A DNA stretch of 64,000 nt from Dimorphilus gyrociliatus (taxonomy: Eukaryota; Annelida; Polychaeta; Dinophilidae), in contig CAJFCJ010000001.1 in the NCBI GenBank assembly GCA_904063045.1, positions 3,417,501 to 3,481,500 on the forward strand, read 5' to 3'. Under the pieces are notes generated by a model that saw nothing but the letters and a program-made list of their open reading frames with translations, was not told where the DNA came from and searched no databases. Shown here piece after piece: positions 38,189 through 51,762 of the stretch. Position 1 is the stretch's first letter; every line of letters starts with the position of its first letter. The translations under genes and the position numbers were made by a program.

Positions 38189-41100
38189 GAGAGAGAGAGA
38201 GAAGGAAAGAAAGAAAGAAGGAAAGAGTGAGGAGAAAAGTAGGAAAAAAAGGAATATTATTAAAATTTGTATACATGTACTTATATATTAGTATATCTAT
38301 ATATATATTTACATGTATACTATTTATAACTAATATATTATTATTAGTAGTACTAATAGTAGTAAAAACAGTAATCATACCAATGTTTGCTACGTTTGAA
38401 GCTGCTCTATTCGTAGAAGTTAATTTCTCCTGATTTTGATTTGATTGAACGAATGTATTTTCTTCCTTTGTTATGCTCATATAAAATAACAAATCCGTCT
38501 TTTTCATTAGATGTCTAGGTCCCGGATTTAATTGGATGGTAGAACCGGAAATATCTTGTTGCTTAATTCCAACCAATGCAACACCGTATTTCCTATGAGC
38601 GTGAAATGAGGCATAATTAAAACTCTTTCCTTCGTATTCTTCGAAAAATTTCGATTTTCCCAAGACAATCTGATAGATTTCATTTCCGGAACATCTACCG
38701 TACAATCTCATCCAATTTTCATTCGAACTCTGCCCTTCAGCTCCTCGCGACGTATGTAAAAGAAGGGTAACGAGCGTCGAAGTACCGGGACAGAGACAAT
38801 TATTAGCTAATAAGGCATATTTGAATTCATCCTCACAAACAACGTGTTCGGCAAATTTAACGTGAATCTTATTCTCGGGTCTGAACATTTGAACGTACTG
38901 TGGAACGTATGGAGCGAAATCCTTTACAGCCCAAGACCTATAAAGACATAAAAGGAACGAAATGGAAATCGTATAAAAACGAGTAACGCGGGAAAAATAG
39001 AAAGAAAAGGGAAAAGCGAAAATATAAAGAACTGATTAGCGTAAATTAATCCTACATTGTAATTAATTATTGATAAAATACGTTCCGTTACGATGAATAT
39101 ACTATATTTTCTATATATAAATATATAGTTTTCTGTATGCAATGGTGTATTGTACTGATTATATTCCTAATTTACTATTATAATGGTTAGCGCCTCTTTC
39201 TATCATCTTTGTGCGCTTTCCTTCGCCCCCCCCCCTCCCCTACCCTTCCTCTCCTTCCCCGCCTCACACTCTTCTTTACTCTGCCTTCGTATCTCACTAA
39301 CACATGCATCATCTATTTTACTGTGAATATACATCTTGGAAAAGATATATATTAATACTTATAGATCTTCTTTTTCCTCCTTTTAACATTACCCCTTTAC
39401 GCTTAAACTCTTATTATGCCACCTTACCAGCCTATAATAGTAAGCCAACCGGAAAATTTGTGATTAATTACGCCTAAGATCCCTTTCTCCCTTCAACTCT
39501 CCCTCCCTCATTCAATACTAGAATTTTGCTGTTAGATGTATCATTGCCCTATTATACTTAAAGGGGCCATTTTGTAATCAAACTAATGGGTTAATTTATA
39601 CCTGAGAATTGTATGCTGATCGGCAGCCGTTCTATCAGTAATATTTCTTTCGGCAATGACAAAACAGGCTTCGGCTTCCTGCATTCGACACCTATTTAAA
39701 TCTGAATCCTTCAGGGCAGATCCTTGTATATAGATTACTCTAGCCGCCCATATGGGAACTTGAAGTATCATTTTCATTGTAGCATCCAATTCGCAAGGAG
39801 ATAATAAGACAACGTAGTAATGCTGCAGTTTAGGGTGAGCGTAAAATTCGTTGAGAAAATCCATAATTACATCGGCGTGTAAGGTTGTCGTACAAAGAAC
39901 AACGTGCTTTTCATTTTGAGCTCTGTGACTACTATACGTTCCTCCTTGCTTCTGGCGTTCAATCCAAGTAAATGCCAATTGCTCGACTTGCGTCGGAAGT
40001 ACAATAAGAGCAGCGATAATAACCAACATCATAAATACTTTACTTGGCCATATATCAGGAACGACGTCACCATATCCAACAGTAGAAAAAGTTACAATAA
40101 CATACCAGACGCAGTCTATAAGATCCATCTGACGATTACCAGCCCTTTGTAGGTGTTGGATGCCGCAAATACTAATTAAAATAAGAGAAAAACCAACTGT
40201 ATTTCATAAATAATACACGAAAGATAGGAGGCAAAGTGAATTGAATTACGTAATGATGAACTAATTAGAAAAGACAAATCTGTTCCTCTCAACAACTCCT
40301 TTTAATGTTACTTAATAAGAAAGAACGAAAAGTGTTCGCTTAGGCAATTTAATTATGTTTAAATATATACTGTATATACAGCATTAATTTTTAGACGCCT
40401 ATTCCCATTTCCTTACTTCTCGTCCGTAAATTGTTTACCAAGTAAATAGTTGTAATATGGATAAATATAGAATATACATAGTTTATAAACCCTACTTGTG
40501 TCCCCTATACTACCCTCTATAATAATCTATCTCTCTATCTCTCTATCTATCTATCTGTCTGTCTGTCTGTCTATGTTTCTCTCACGCTCAATATACTATT
40601 ATAAAATACACGAAAGATATTGATAGTAAATTATCATTCTTCTCCGCTCCTCTTCTCCTATCTTAATATTCTATTTAATCAGATATGATCGTATCTGGAA
40701 AACGGTGCGAGTAAAACATCATTTAATACTATTTCTTCAATATTTTCAAACTTCGTCATTTACTTGATAAGTTAATATTTCTTCTTTTTTTATAGAATAG
40801 AGAAAAACTTGTCCAATCTTCTGTTGTCGATTAATTAGCTTCGTACGATTTCTATAAATAGGAAGAAGACTGAAAATGTTGAACCTCTCCTTACCCCTCC
40901 CCTTTCCTAAGGCCTTTTTTTTATCAGCAACAGAAAAGTGTCAAATCCTGTATAGGAAATGAGAGAGAAAGAGAGAGAAAGAATGAGTAGGAAAAAAGCT
41001 TAAATCTCTCTCTCCTCTCTCCGTCTTCTCATAAATAATAAAAAAATAAAAAAAGCTTGATAACTATATAAGTAAATATATGAATTATTAACCTTTTTGT

Positions 41101-41386
41101 TCCGTTTCTATTAACTATTTAGTATATGATATACAATGAGGTTGATATATACTGCAGTCTAGTTTAATCTTTACAGTACCCTACTGCAAAATATTTTGTT
41201 TTAGATTATTCTTTAAAGAGAAAAGTCTGTAGATTAGGTAAAGTAATCATTCTTTTGCCTTTTCTACTTCAAAGTATTGCTGGAAAAGTCGAACTGGGGC
41301 TCGTTTAAAAAATATCAATCAAAATGAAACAGCTTGAAGCAATTGCTGTATAAAGTAACGTAGTAACGTGCTTTCTCAGGCTCATC

Positions 41387-41431
<45 letters not shown>

Positions 41432-44400
41432 GAGAATGGATAAAAAAAAGAAAGAAAGAAGAAACACTCTACATATTCTGCAGTTTTAAATAAATGTAGA
41501 AAGAGAGAAGAATAGAAATCGCTTAACACTCTTGCATTAGCTTTTTAACATAAAGAGGAACAGTATAAATAATACATGTTTTGTCGTGTATAAAAGATAA
41601 CGGACTTTTTTTTTATAAAAACAAAAGATTAGCTAAAAGTTAAACCAGGATAAAATTCCCGTAGTAGGAAATATCCTGTTTTCTTTTAAAGTTTCTTTGC
41701 ATGTAAAAAACATAAAGGATAAAAAAAGGAGTAAGAAGTAAAGCCTTATTTTCTTTTTAACAATTTTCTAGCAAGGTAAACGGCTTTAGATAAATAAAAC
41801 GAGGAGAAATAAAGATAAAGAGAAAGAGACAGAGAGAAAGGGAATGGAATGAATTGAAGAAATAGTCTGCCAATTCGTTATTATAAACTTGTAAACTGGT
41901 AAACAACTATCTTACTCTAAAAGCGTGCATAAATTTAGTCAATTAGAATTACCTAGTGAAAAAAAGGCAGAGAAAAGTAGCTATTAGGATCATCATGTGA
42001 TGCGAGAGAGCAGACTGAGACTTGAGCATGGCTCTATGTAAATCGTTCTGTGAGGAAAAGTCAATCAGTTAAGCAATACGTGTTTCGTTAATAACAAAGC
42101 AAAGATCTTATCATTTATATTGTTAGTGTGAAAAGCTAAAACAAAACAATAAACTCAACACACACACACACATTACGCTATACACAGTGTGTTCTGTATA
42201 CATGCATATATTAATATAGCACGTTATCTACTAAATATGTTAATTAGTTAATTAACTAATTAATTAATTAAGCATTTAATAAAATAATAAGAGTAATCAA
42301 TTGAAAAGATGTAATGGAACAAGAGTGATGCTGATTCTGCAAAGAAATCTCACCCGGTAAAGAAGAAACAAATATTCATGACGACAAGCAAGACAATTTT
42401 GTACATAAGCGAATCATGCATCAAACTCGAGCTAAGGCTTTTCTGGATAAGAAAAAAATATATACATTTATATAAATTTTTCACTTTGTCTCGCAGCTAA
42501 AGAGAGACTGAAACAGAACGAGATCAGACAGAAAAAGATAGACCTAGCCAACAGACGACTAAATGAAAAGGAACTATGGAATGGGTTAGTACAGTAGTTT
42601 GTCAGAAGAATTTGATGAATAGAAAACAAAAATACTTACAAACATACTTTCCAAAGCAGCTTTAGCCAACCAACAGTTTAAGAAGACGGGAACAAACAAG
42701 TTTCGTATTGGAAAGTAGAAAATCTGAGTTGATGCATCAATTTTATAAAGGCGATATATACTGTATTATATACTGCATATATAAATATACTAATATATCT
42801 ATATATAATATAGTGTGGATTAATTGAACAAATGAACGAAATAATAAATAAATGAATAAAAAGATGAATAGGTTAATGAATAATTTAACGCTTACCGTAA
42901 TAATAAAAGGTACTGTATTAACTATTTCGAGAAAGAATACTGGACTTAAAATTTGCTGGATGATGTTGCCTTTATAGCCAAGGTAAGTCAAGAGTAACTG
43001 TTCCGCTAGACTAATTATAGCAACAGTCACTTGTATAGCCCAAAGCCATTGATTTCTATTCACCCACAACAGTAATTTCCAATCGATAGTTTGATTTTGT
43101 CTAAATAATTCGGCTGGCATTTCGGATTTTGTAAAATTCCAACAGGTTTCCGATTGAAATGGTACTGGATAGCATTCAATAGTTTTTGGATTATCCATAC
43201 TAACCCTTACTATGTATAATACGCATGATAACAATTTTATAAATAGATTAAACAATCTTATTCTTAGGCTTGATCTTTGATTTTTTATAAAATATACTTG
43301 GAGTCTTTCCTTGAATGATTTTTCATTCGTAAAGAATTCCACTCGCACCCTGTTCAAAGGAAAAAAGAAAGAGACAGATAATGAAAATTATCAGTTAACA
43401 AGTAAATCAATATTCCATGTATATGATAATATAAGGCGCAAACAATGTATCTGACAAAGAGCGGACAGAGAAAGGAAAGATGGAATAAAGAAATGGCAGA
43501 CAAATCGTTTCAATGAAGTGAATTGGCTTGAATACAATATACAGTATACTAATATACATATATATATATATATATTGTATATCTATGCGAATGCTTACTT
43601 TCATTCTATTTTTCTTATTTAACACTTTTATCCTTTTCTTTGTTTATTGCCTCTTAATAAAAGAGTTTATTCAAATAGAACAGAAAAGAGACGCTGCTTC
43701 TCTTTTCATTACTTTCTACTTTTTATTTGTATTATGTTTCCTAGAAAGTTATTAATTGACTTGGTTGGTATTACTGAAGGCGGTGGACATAACAAGTGAA
43801 GCTATAATGAATTGGCGAAAATGAGCGGTGGCTACGAAGGAGAATGATATACTGTATAATATATATATGCATGTATGTATGCACACGTGTGTACAGATAT
43901 AGATATCAACGCAGAAAAGGAAAAGGGAGGAAGAGGGAGAAGAGAATGTCTATAAACATAGAAATATCTCTTTTTCTCCTCTTTCTTTCATCAATTCACT
44001 CGCGTATTTTTGTATATCAATCCACTTTTCTGTCTAACTATTCGTCTAACTAACTCTAAGGATTGATCAATGGACTGTCTTTTTCCTTTCAGGTGTTCTT
44101 TCTGGAAGGAAAATTAATGGAGGTGATTAAAACGAGTCAACTACACAAGAGGGAGACTATCTGAGATTATACACGACATGAAAATCATTATTTACATACG
44201 ATACCGTAGTAAGAGAGAGAGAGGAAAGGGGGGAAGTGGAGACGTAAAGAAGGAGAAGGGGATGAGGATAAATGGAATAATGTTGAAATTTGTTTAAAAA
44301 GAATTTTTTAAGAGTATACGAGTAAAAATTATGGAAAATCAATTTTTTCCAGTCTCGTCTAGTTACTTTGTGTCTCTCATAGGTCAATAAAAATTACGGC

Positions 44401-45602
44401 TTGTGTTTGGGGGAAACGAATACAAAAGACAAAATAAACTTTTAATAAATACTTATCATCATCAAACAAAACTACGCTTTGCAATTGTAATAATCAATTT
44501 TCTCCTAACGGTAAATATCTATAGGCAAAGGGGTTATAAGCAAACTTTTGCCTCTTATCTCTTATTTCTCTCATTGCTCAGTCTTAGTTTTTTGGGAAGA
44601 TTTCCCCAATCCCTGCTTAATAAGTATCAACGAAAATAGTCAGTCCGATAAAGAAACTCAAGCGAGTTGGGAAAGAAGTAGGACTAATAGAAAGTTATAA
44701 AGGACTTAATGAATAAACCAGCAAGAAGGGAATCTCGTAATGGACTTGGGCTATTCTTTTCTTCTGCCTCCATCAGTCTCCTTTATTGTTTCTGCTTCTC
44801 CTTTCTTTTCCTCTTTTCGCATTCAGTCTTTTCGCATTCAGGTGAAAATTTTCAACGTTTGTTACCGATATGAGGTGAATAATGAATGCATTTATCAACT
44901 TCCTATACGGATTCGTTTGCAACACAAGCGCCTTAGTGAAAAATCGATAAAATACAATAATTCTACTACATAAATATAAAGGAAGGGGAAGGGAGGAGGA
45001 GACCTAGAAGGGACGATATGGTCAGCGAAGGAGAAATATTCCATTCATAGAGAGAGAGAAAGAGATAGATAGGGAGAGACAGAAAGACAAAGAAACCAGA
45101 GGGAGAAGGGGCAATAGAGAGCAATATAGAAGTAAAAACGTCTCTTTTTTAGTTGTCAGTAAACGCCTGAAGGAAAATTCATTAGGTGTTACAAAAAGAA
45201 GAATATATGTAAATTTAATGGAAAAGGATAGAATGTATATAGTATGACTGTCTACTTTGTATAAATGTAAAGCATATACAGTATATGCTGAGTAGTATTA
45301 TGTAAAATTATAACAATAGATGTAAAGCATTGGCATTTTCAAATATATAATTATAGTTAAAAAAAATTTGATGAACTGCTAGAAATAACGCTGTCTATAC
45401 TCGATATTTTGTTCTATTAGAATAGTCTATAGCTATTTATCCTATCAATCTATCCATCTCCATCATCTTTAGCCTAGTGACTATTCTTTTTTTCTTTTCC
45501 CCAACATTCTTCGTATTCTTTCTCCGTCTTTATTGTTTTTGTATTTCTTATTATATCTTCCTCTGTCTGCCTATCTGTCTGTGTCTGCCTGTCTATCTAT
45601 CT

Positions 45603-45633
<31 letters not shown>

Positions 45634-46609
45634 CCTTTCTACCATTTGATTTCTAGTGATTTATAGAAAGTCAGTGAAATTTAACGAGTAGAGAACGTGA
45701 TCCGATAAACCATAAATTTGAATAAATCAACCGTTTCAATTATGTAAATGCAATCGTTATGAGATAGGAAGCTGCCATTCCTTCCAGTATAGACGCCTTA
45801 AAAGGGAACTTTCTTTTATTCTTTTCCCTTTATACAGGAAAACGTCTTGTTACTTTTTCATTTCTTTGATATATTCATAAAGTTGATTTGTTAGAAAGTG
45901 AAACTTTTTAGATATAATGTATCTACTTCATATAATATGGACATAGAAACTGCATAGGAGCTGAAAATTTAAGGTATCTCTTTCCGATATAAAATCGGAA
46001 AATGTATAATCCTACACGGAAAATTCATCGATATTATCGATTATCTTGTCCTATACATGTTTTCAACACTAGCCGGTCGGCTTGTGTTTTGTATTACTAT
46101 GTACTTGTGTTTTTTTGTATACTATAGAAGAAAAATTTAGTAGCAGTCGGAAATTTTCAAGAAAACTCAACCTCCCTTGTCTGTCGTCTCTTTATTACAT
46201 TACTAGAGAATCGTAAAGTGATATATGTTCTTTAGTAGTTTGTTATAAAAGACATCAAAGTAAACTGCTTAATAGAACTTGGATAGGAAATTAAACTAGA
46301 CGCTCATTTTTAAACATTAATAAGAAAGTTTGAATAAATTAAAAGGTCATATCTGGTCTATACAAATCTATATGGCGTATATTTACAGCACAATTCCATT
46401 AGTCTATTCTCAAAACAGTTGTATTTCTCTCTTTTTCCCCTTATTCTTCTCTGTAATCCTTTCTTATATACTTGTTAAAATATTAATTTATACATTCAGC
46501 CTAGCTTAGTAAATTACAAAGTCTTCTCTTCCCTATCAGAGAAATAATGGACAAGTGTAGAATATCCTGTTATCTATGTATTTTTTAAATGAACTATATA
46601 CTAATATAC

Positions 46610-46640
<31 letters not shown>

Positions 46641-49600
46641 GTCTGCATTATAAACCTTTATTATTACCATTACTACTACTACCACTATTAGGGGTATTGT
46701 TACTACTGTAAATGGACAGAATCTATCAGATATCGCCTTTTCTTTCGCATTTTTCTTGTTAAAAGCGCTTTGCAGTAACCATTTATTTAGTCCATCTACT
46801 TTATCTATTCTATACATCATGTACTATATATGTGCATACTAAATCCTTTTCTATTAGGATATCTATGATAAATTCTATGCATACAATTATGGATTTTATA
46901 CATATCATGTTTATTTATATAGCCACCTAGATAATGAATCGCATAATATGGAAAAGCGTATATATATATATATACATTTGTTACCGATATTGCAATTAGT
47001 AGTAACACTTGAATATCAAAGAGATCGGGTCAATGAGTCGGTCGGGAAAAGAACACAACAACATAGACCTAAACGTTAATTTATAGACCAACATCGTTGT
47101 CTTAACATACAGTCGATCTGTTTTTGTAGGTGAAAAGAAATAGTCAGAATATCTTAGATACTAGACAAAAAAAGATGAACAAACTCTCTTATCCTCTAAC
47201 AGAAAGAAATTGAACTATTTCTCTTTTAATAGATGTTAAACATTTGGTTTAAACTACTAACTTTTCTTCGCTGGGAAATCGAAAAAAACCTGGAATTTCT
47301 AAAAATCCTTTTCCATGCTTTTCGGTTAGTTTATGATGGAAGAAGGGAACGTTTTCCTCCCTCTCTTGCAATTCCATGGCATCTGACTAAGGATCTCCTA
47401 GAACTAACCATCTTTGGCGGCATCTACCGTCTAAAACAATAATTTCTAAACGAAGCCATCTAGTTTAAACTCGAATTGATTGTTTAGCCAAATGCTACAT
47501 TCTGGGAATTTACTTAAAGAAGTTTTTCTTTTCTACGTCAGCATTTTGAAGCTTCAATTAATTGTCAAGTAGAAAAAACAACGTCAACCTGTTGACCAGC
47601 ACTCAATCACGAAGACAATTAATTATTCACTACTATGCAGGGTTTTCCCCTTTCAACCCTCAGGTAACTGCTAAACTAGTTTGATTAAGTAATATTTATC
47701 CGTATTGTTAGCCTCTCATAGAGGGAGGAAAGGTCAAGGGTCGAAGCGTTTAGTGGAAACGCTATAAACGCTCGCGTCATTCATTCATTTGCATGGAATG
47801 AAGAAGTGTAATTTAAGAGCGTCTATTTTTCATTTAAACGTCTAAAGATTTCCCTATACATTTCTCTGTTCACTTTGAAAATTTTATCAACTTTCTCCTT
47901 CCTAGAGAATCCCCTTTCAACACCGCATAACAACGAGAAAATATATACCTTCTCCTAGGATTGTTTTCCCATTTGCTCTACTCTTATATAACGCCCCCTA
48001 CCGGTAAATAATATTTTTTGATAAATGGGCTAAGTACAGATATAAAAAGCCTATAGTAATGATAGATTAATCAATACATAAGTGAAAAAGCTGGATTACA
48101 ATAACATTCTTTTTTCTTTTTCATTCTCTTTTCTAGACTCTTTTCTTTTGATATTAAAAAATAAAATAGTGCTGGTCTATCCAATACGAATTAAACTGTT
48201 ACGGACATTTTACACTTAAAACTAACGGTTTGTCCCAGAAAAAAGAGAGTAAGCAGAGATCGAAATGGAAGAATGGAGGAGGTTTTACAGTAATAGTAGT
48301 AATAGTACCACTACCACTACCACTACCAAAGGAGATACACATTGAGAGAGAGAGAGAGAGAGACAGAAATGGCCAACTGCCCCTACTAGATATTATATAT
48401 GTTGGATGGAGAAAAAAAGATATTAAGTAGCTAAATTGCTATAAAACGAACCTTTCTCTATATTCTTCTGTATCCAATAAATGCTCCAATTCTCCCATAT
48501 TTTCTATTCATCTATTCTCTTAATCTCAATGGGATGATGTGATTGTTTTTGTTTGGAAAATATAATTTTAGAAGACACTACTAACTGTTGTCTATAGAAG
48601 AAAGAAGGTGGCAGCACAACCACTCGACATACTCTCCCCCTCTCTCTCTCAGCAAACACATACACAACTCTTGCATAGAATGGTAGAGATCGATTTGGCC
48701 TAGATTTTGCAGTGTTTCCCGTAGCAATTTAACTATTATTATCACTTGAAATAATATATTTTCTTTAATATCGTTAGGTATTTTTTTAATACTTTTAATA
48801 ATTTCCTTAGAATCAAAAGCTAAGATGTAAAAAAAATGTATTTCTCTTTCTCTCTCTCTCTTTCTTTCTTTCTCTCTCTTTCTTTCTTTCTTCTGTCTAT
48901 CTATCTATCTATCTATCTATTACTCATTGGCCTATAATCTGCTCTTTTCTTGTCCATGTCTTTTTTTCTTTCTCAAACTCTTCATTTCTCTATTCCTTCT
49001 TTCCTCCTCCTCCTCCTCCTCCTTACTCTCTTTCTCTCTCGACTCTTTATAGCGACACTGTTCCAATAGGCCTATCGGTTTATGCCAAAATATATTAAGA
49101 TGGAATACTTAACGAGTAGTTGTAAGTGCTTATTCTACAAACGGATAGGGTAATAAATGACACTGCAAAGACTCTTTTTTATGGAATATATACACACGGG
49201 TATTATTTACATAATAAGAACTAATCATAATTATCCTTATGATAATTGAATTTCATTGTTAGAATAGCATGAAAGAGATATACTGTCTGCTACATCTACG
49301 CTTTCTTTGCCTTTTTAATCTTTCATTTTCGTTTATTATTTATACAGTTCCCATATATGCTTGCTATACTACATTACTTTATATGAACACGTGCGTGTTA
49401 GGTACACTATAATTCATGTTTTGTTCATTATACTTGCTCCAATAAAAGCGAGTACGTTATCAAAAATTATTCATTATCAACAACATTAATGGCATTATTA
49501 ATTATTGATTCTTTGTGAATAATAAACGAATTGGAGGCGAACCAATGTGAAATGGATAAAGTGTGAGAAATCCTTGAAAATACACTTTACTACTTCTCTT

Positions 49601-50590
49601 ACTGTCGCCTTCAGGGAAGCTACCTAAAAATGAGATTGTATTGTTTACGGTAAACGCCACAACCTTTGCAATTGCTGTTGTCGTTGTTACAATGATGGTT
49701 TTTGTAAAGGAGAAGGGGAAGCTACCAATAGAAAAAAGGTTACCCGAAAGGGAATAAAGGAGAAGAAGAGAAAGAAGGAGATTGAAAACAATAAAGGAGA
49801 AAGTATTATTTAAGAGGATTTATTAAGATTATTGCGTTTGTTTCTATTTGTTTCCATTCCCTTTAATTGTTTCTGTACTAGTCTAATTAACTTAATACCG
49901 TCTTAAATCAAACAAACAATACCAATAACCCAGCTATTTATTGTTATTGTTATTGTTTTCGTCGTTACTTTTAATAATCAAAGTTGATTATCCGTATTCT
50001 AAGACAATTATGGAAGTAGAGAAGGACGAGTATGAGGAGAGTCAGAGAGAGAAGAAAAGCGAGACGGAAGAAAATATATACAAATTGATATATGTAATAT
50101 TAAGATGGTCTCTGGTTAATTATCATGACAAACGTCTAACATTTCCCTCTGCAATATTGTCTAAAGTATTTGGTTTAAAACTTAAAAGTTGTCCTAATAC
50201 TTTTGCTTTCTTATCACTTTTCAACTGTTTTAAACATTATACCCTTGCGGAAAGAAGAGTATTATAACAGATATATTCGACGCCGGCTGGATAATTAATA
50301 AAGATTCCTTCGGTTCTCCTTTGAACTACTATATTTCATCAAAGTAAAATAAACAAACCTCAATAGCTTACATAGTATTTTACACTTGAAAAAAAAAAAG
50401 AGAGAAACAACTCATCCTCTTATTTATTCATAAAAGTCAGTGATGAAAGCTAATAGAACCTTTATGAATTACCATGGCAACTAGTGAGTGAAAGTGGACA
50501 ACAAATTTATTATCACGTTTTAAGCTTTGATGAGAGATATATATTTTTTTGAAGTATAAAATTTTTTAATCACCACGAAATTTCTTCTTA

Positions 50591-50627
<37 letters not shown>

Positions 50628-51762
50628 ACAGTACATATAAATCTATCTATCTTTCTCCACCCTTGTGTGTTTCTCATTGTTTGTGCTTGTTTTACCTTCT
50701 TTACCATTTTTTCTATTGTTTGTCTTCTCTCTTTCTCTTCCTCTTTCTCCCTCTCTCTCTCTCTCCCCCTCCCTCTTTCCCCCTTCACTATATACAGTAT
50801 AAGTATACACACACGCATATATATATAGGCCAAGTATGAATTATTCAAGTTGTAAATTGTTCTATATGTTCAAATTCGTTCATGCTTAATAAATATATAA
50901 TAATAAATATAAGTTTGTGAACAATCAGTAATTGTTAAGTATTGTCTATACTGTATTTATAACAAAAAAAGAGGAATTTATTCCCTTCACATACACACTC
51001 TTCTTCGTGCCTCTTTTCTTCATTCTGTCCATCTTTTCAGTGACGTACAGAAGAAGACAAAAAAATTGACGTTGCAGAGGAGAGACAATAGCGACAAAAA
51101 AAAGACTTGTTGTTAGGTCTGTAGATGTAAAAACTATTGTTCATGTCAACAAGACACTTTAATTAAGATTTTGCTATTTTTCATTATGAAAAGGGGAATT
51201 AATCATATAATCATATTTATTTACGTACACTTTAGTCGCTTCCATAATTAAGTATAAGCCTAGTATGCGATTGATTCAGTTTATTTTGACTTTTAAAGAA
51301 TAGTCTTTCTAAAATTGAATAAACCATTAAGGTCAAACGATTATAATTGATCAACCTATCCAATTGGTAGGAGATATAGGTTGTGTGTTTTTTTTTAATA
51401 TGGGTTGATAGGATTCCTATGGAGAAAGAGAAAGATGGAAAATGGGCTACTATTGCAAAAGAATTACATTTGAATTATTAACACTCTGGCAACAACCAAA
51501 GGCTCCCTGCTTTTAAAGCTTTTCCATTATACGTGCATGCAATTAATTATCAAGCTTAAAAGCTTGCAAAAGACTCAATAAAACAACTTTTTAAAAGATA
51601 TATAAAGACCGTAATAGGAAATGAAAGTAACGCGAATAAGAAGAGAAAATTTTCTAATCACCTATCATCCAACTCTTCTTTTGGATTTTCTCCCCGGATT
51701 AAATCCCTGAATCTGTATCTTGGTGGCAATTCTAAGGCACTTTTCGGAGCTGTTTCATCCAT
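34962..51762 (-). CDS. Slo2/KCNT-type sodium- or ligand-activated K+ channel
   Basis: Exons on the minus strand: 51762-51662, 43349-42896, 42723-42640, then 42442-42354 or 42047-41953, then 40171-39602, 38937-38381, 36961-36947, 36665-36498, 36429-35657 and 35546-34962. Phases agree throughout, giving about 1131-1133 aa (human KCNT1 is about 1230). The start exon encodes [14 protein letters not shown], a family hallmark, and is separated by an 8.3-kb intron. S1-S4 carry [12 protein letters not shown] and [16 protein letters not shown]. The pore has TVGYGD at about residues 275-280. RCK1 ([31 protein letters not shown]) and RCK2 ([53 protein letters not shown]) follow. Slo2 channels carry large K+ currents gated by intracellular Na+ and shape neuronal firing. 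Invertebrates usually have one Slo2 gene, so KCNT1 versus KCNT2 does not apply. Confidence 0.96.
35657..36429 (-). other. KCNT exon encoding most of RCK2
   Basis: A 773-nt exon of the channel gene that joins the acidic [11 protein letters not shown] linker to the second RCK domain. Both neighbouring junctions keep frame: phase 1 in, phase 0 out. Confidence 0.9.
36947..36961 (-). other. 15-nt microexon of the channel gene
   Basis: CAG/ATAGTCCCAGTTCAG/GTAATG has clean splice sites on both sides, phase 1 in and out, adding Asp-Ser-Pro-Ser-Ser in the RCK1-RCK2 linker. It can be skipped without breaking frame. Confidence 0.65.
37623..37694 (-). other. candidate 72-nt cassette exon of the channel gene
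   Basis: Lies between the end of the RCK1-side exon (38381) and the microexon. Acceptor ATATTTTCAG and donor GATC/GTAGGT give phase 1 in and out, and 24 codons reading [20 protein letters not shown] then KRRD. Composition is strongly basic, with a KRSSS possible kinase site. Alternative donors exist (GCG/GTAAAG), but only GTAGGT keeps frame with the microexon. Confidence 0.35.
38151..38225. repeat. (GA)n / GAAA microsatellite in channel intron
   Basis: Purine-only tract of GA with GAAA interruptions, within the intron just downstream of the channel exon ending at 38381. Confidence 0.9.
40524..40574. repeat. (CTAT)n/(CTGT)n tetranucleotide repeat
   Basis: Tandem TCTA units pass into five or so TCTG units. 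Confidence 0.85.
41391..41434. repeat. (GA)n microsatellite
   Basis: About 16 AG dinucleotides followed by a CAGAGAGAGAGA tail, in the channel intron upstream of the pore exon. Confidence 0.9.
41953..42047 (-). other. channel alternative exon, canonical S4-S5/S5 version
   Basis: 95 nt, acceptor CTCACAG, donor CACTAG/GTAATT. Encodes [20 protein letters not shown] then [11 protein letters not shown], closely matching the KCNT family NDFHRAILRTQSA...FT stretch. Phase 0 in and 2 out, the same as the 42354-42442 exon. Confidence 0.88.
42354..42442 (-). other. channel alternative exon, divergent S4-S5/S5 version
   Basis: 89 nt, acceptor CTTATCCAG, donor ACCGG/GTGAGA. Encodes [20 protein letters not shown] then VMNICFFFT, ending in Thr-Gly that continues into ICGIQHL like vertebrate TGTCGIQHL. 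Phase 0 in and 2 out. Two residues shorter than the canonical exon and unlike it in the S4-S5 linker. Confidence 0.7.
47731..47794. promoter_or_regulatory. candidate regulatory cluster in channel intron 1
   Basis: Within 64 bp: an AGGTCA half-site with a degenerate second half (GGGTCG) after one base, a perfect 7-bp inverted repeat AGCGTTT/AAACGCT (47745-47763), and the octamer ATTTGCAT (47787-47794). These are short matches, so a regulatory role is inference. Confidence 0.25.
48841..48922. repeat. CT/CTTT tract followed by (CTAT)n
   Basis: Pyrimidine-only CT and CTTT units passing into five to six CTAT tetramers. Confidence 0.9.
50468..50481 (+). promoter_or_regulatory. X-box-like (RFX) motif in channel intron 1
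   Basis: ATTACCATGGCAAC matches the GTNRCC-NN-RGYAAC X-box at all but the first base. It lies about 1.2 kb inside the first intron on the promoter side. Confidence 0.3.

Larger units (their letters stand above)
43350..51661 (-). other. 8.3-kb first intron of the channel gene
   Basis: No exon with family resemblance was found inside. It holds many microsatellites: CT runs at about 45600-45632, TA runs at about 46610-46640 and 46965-46975, CTTT/CTAT at 48841-48922, and CT at about 50598-50625 and 50740-50775. A less repetitive block at about 47450-47960 may be regulatory. A weakly open frame at 49941-50267 looks fortuitous. Confidence 0.6.

Noticed and set aside
49941-50267. 108-codon open frame in channel intron 1
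   Set aside because: The hydrophobic start is followed by Glu/Lys-rich and then ordinary AT-rich translation. No signal, domain or splice context supports it.
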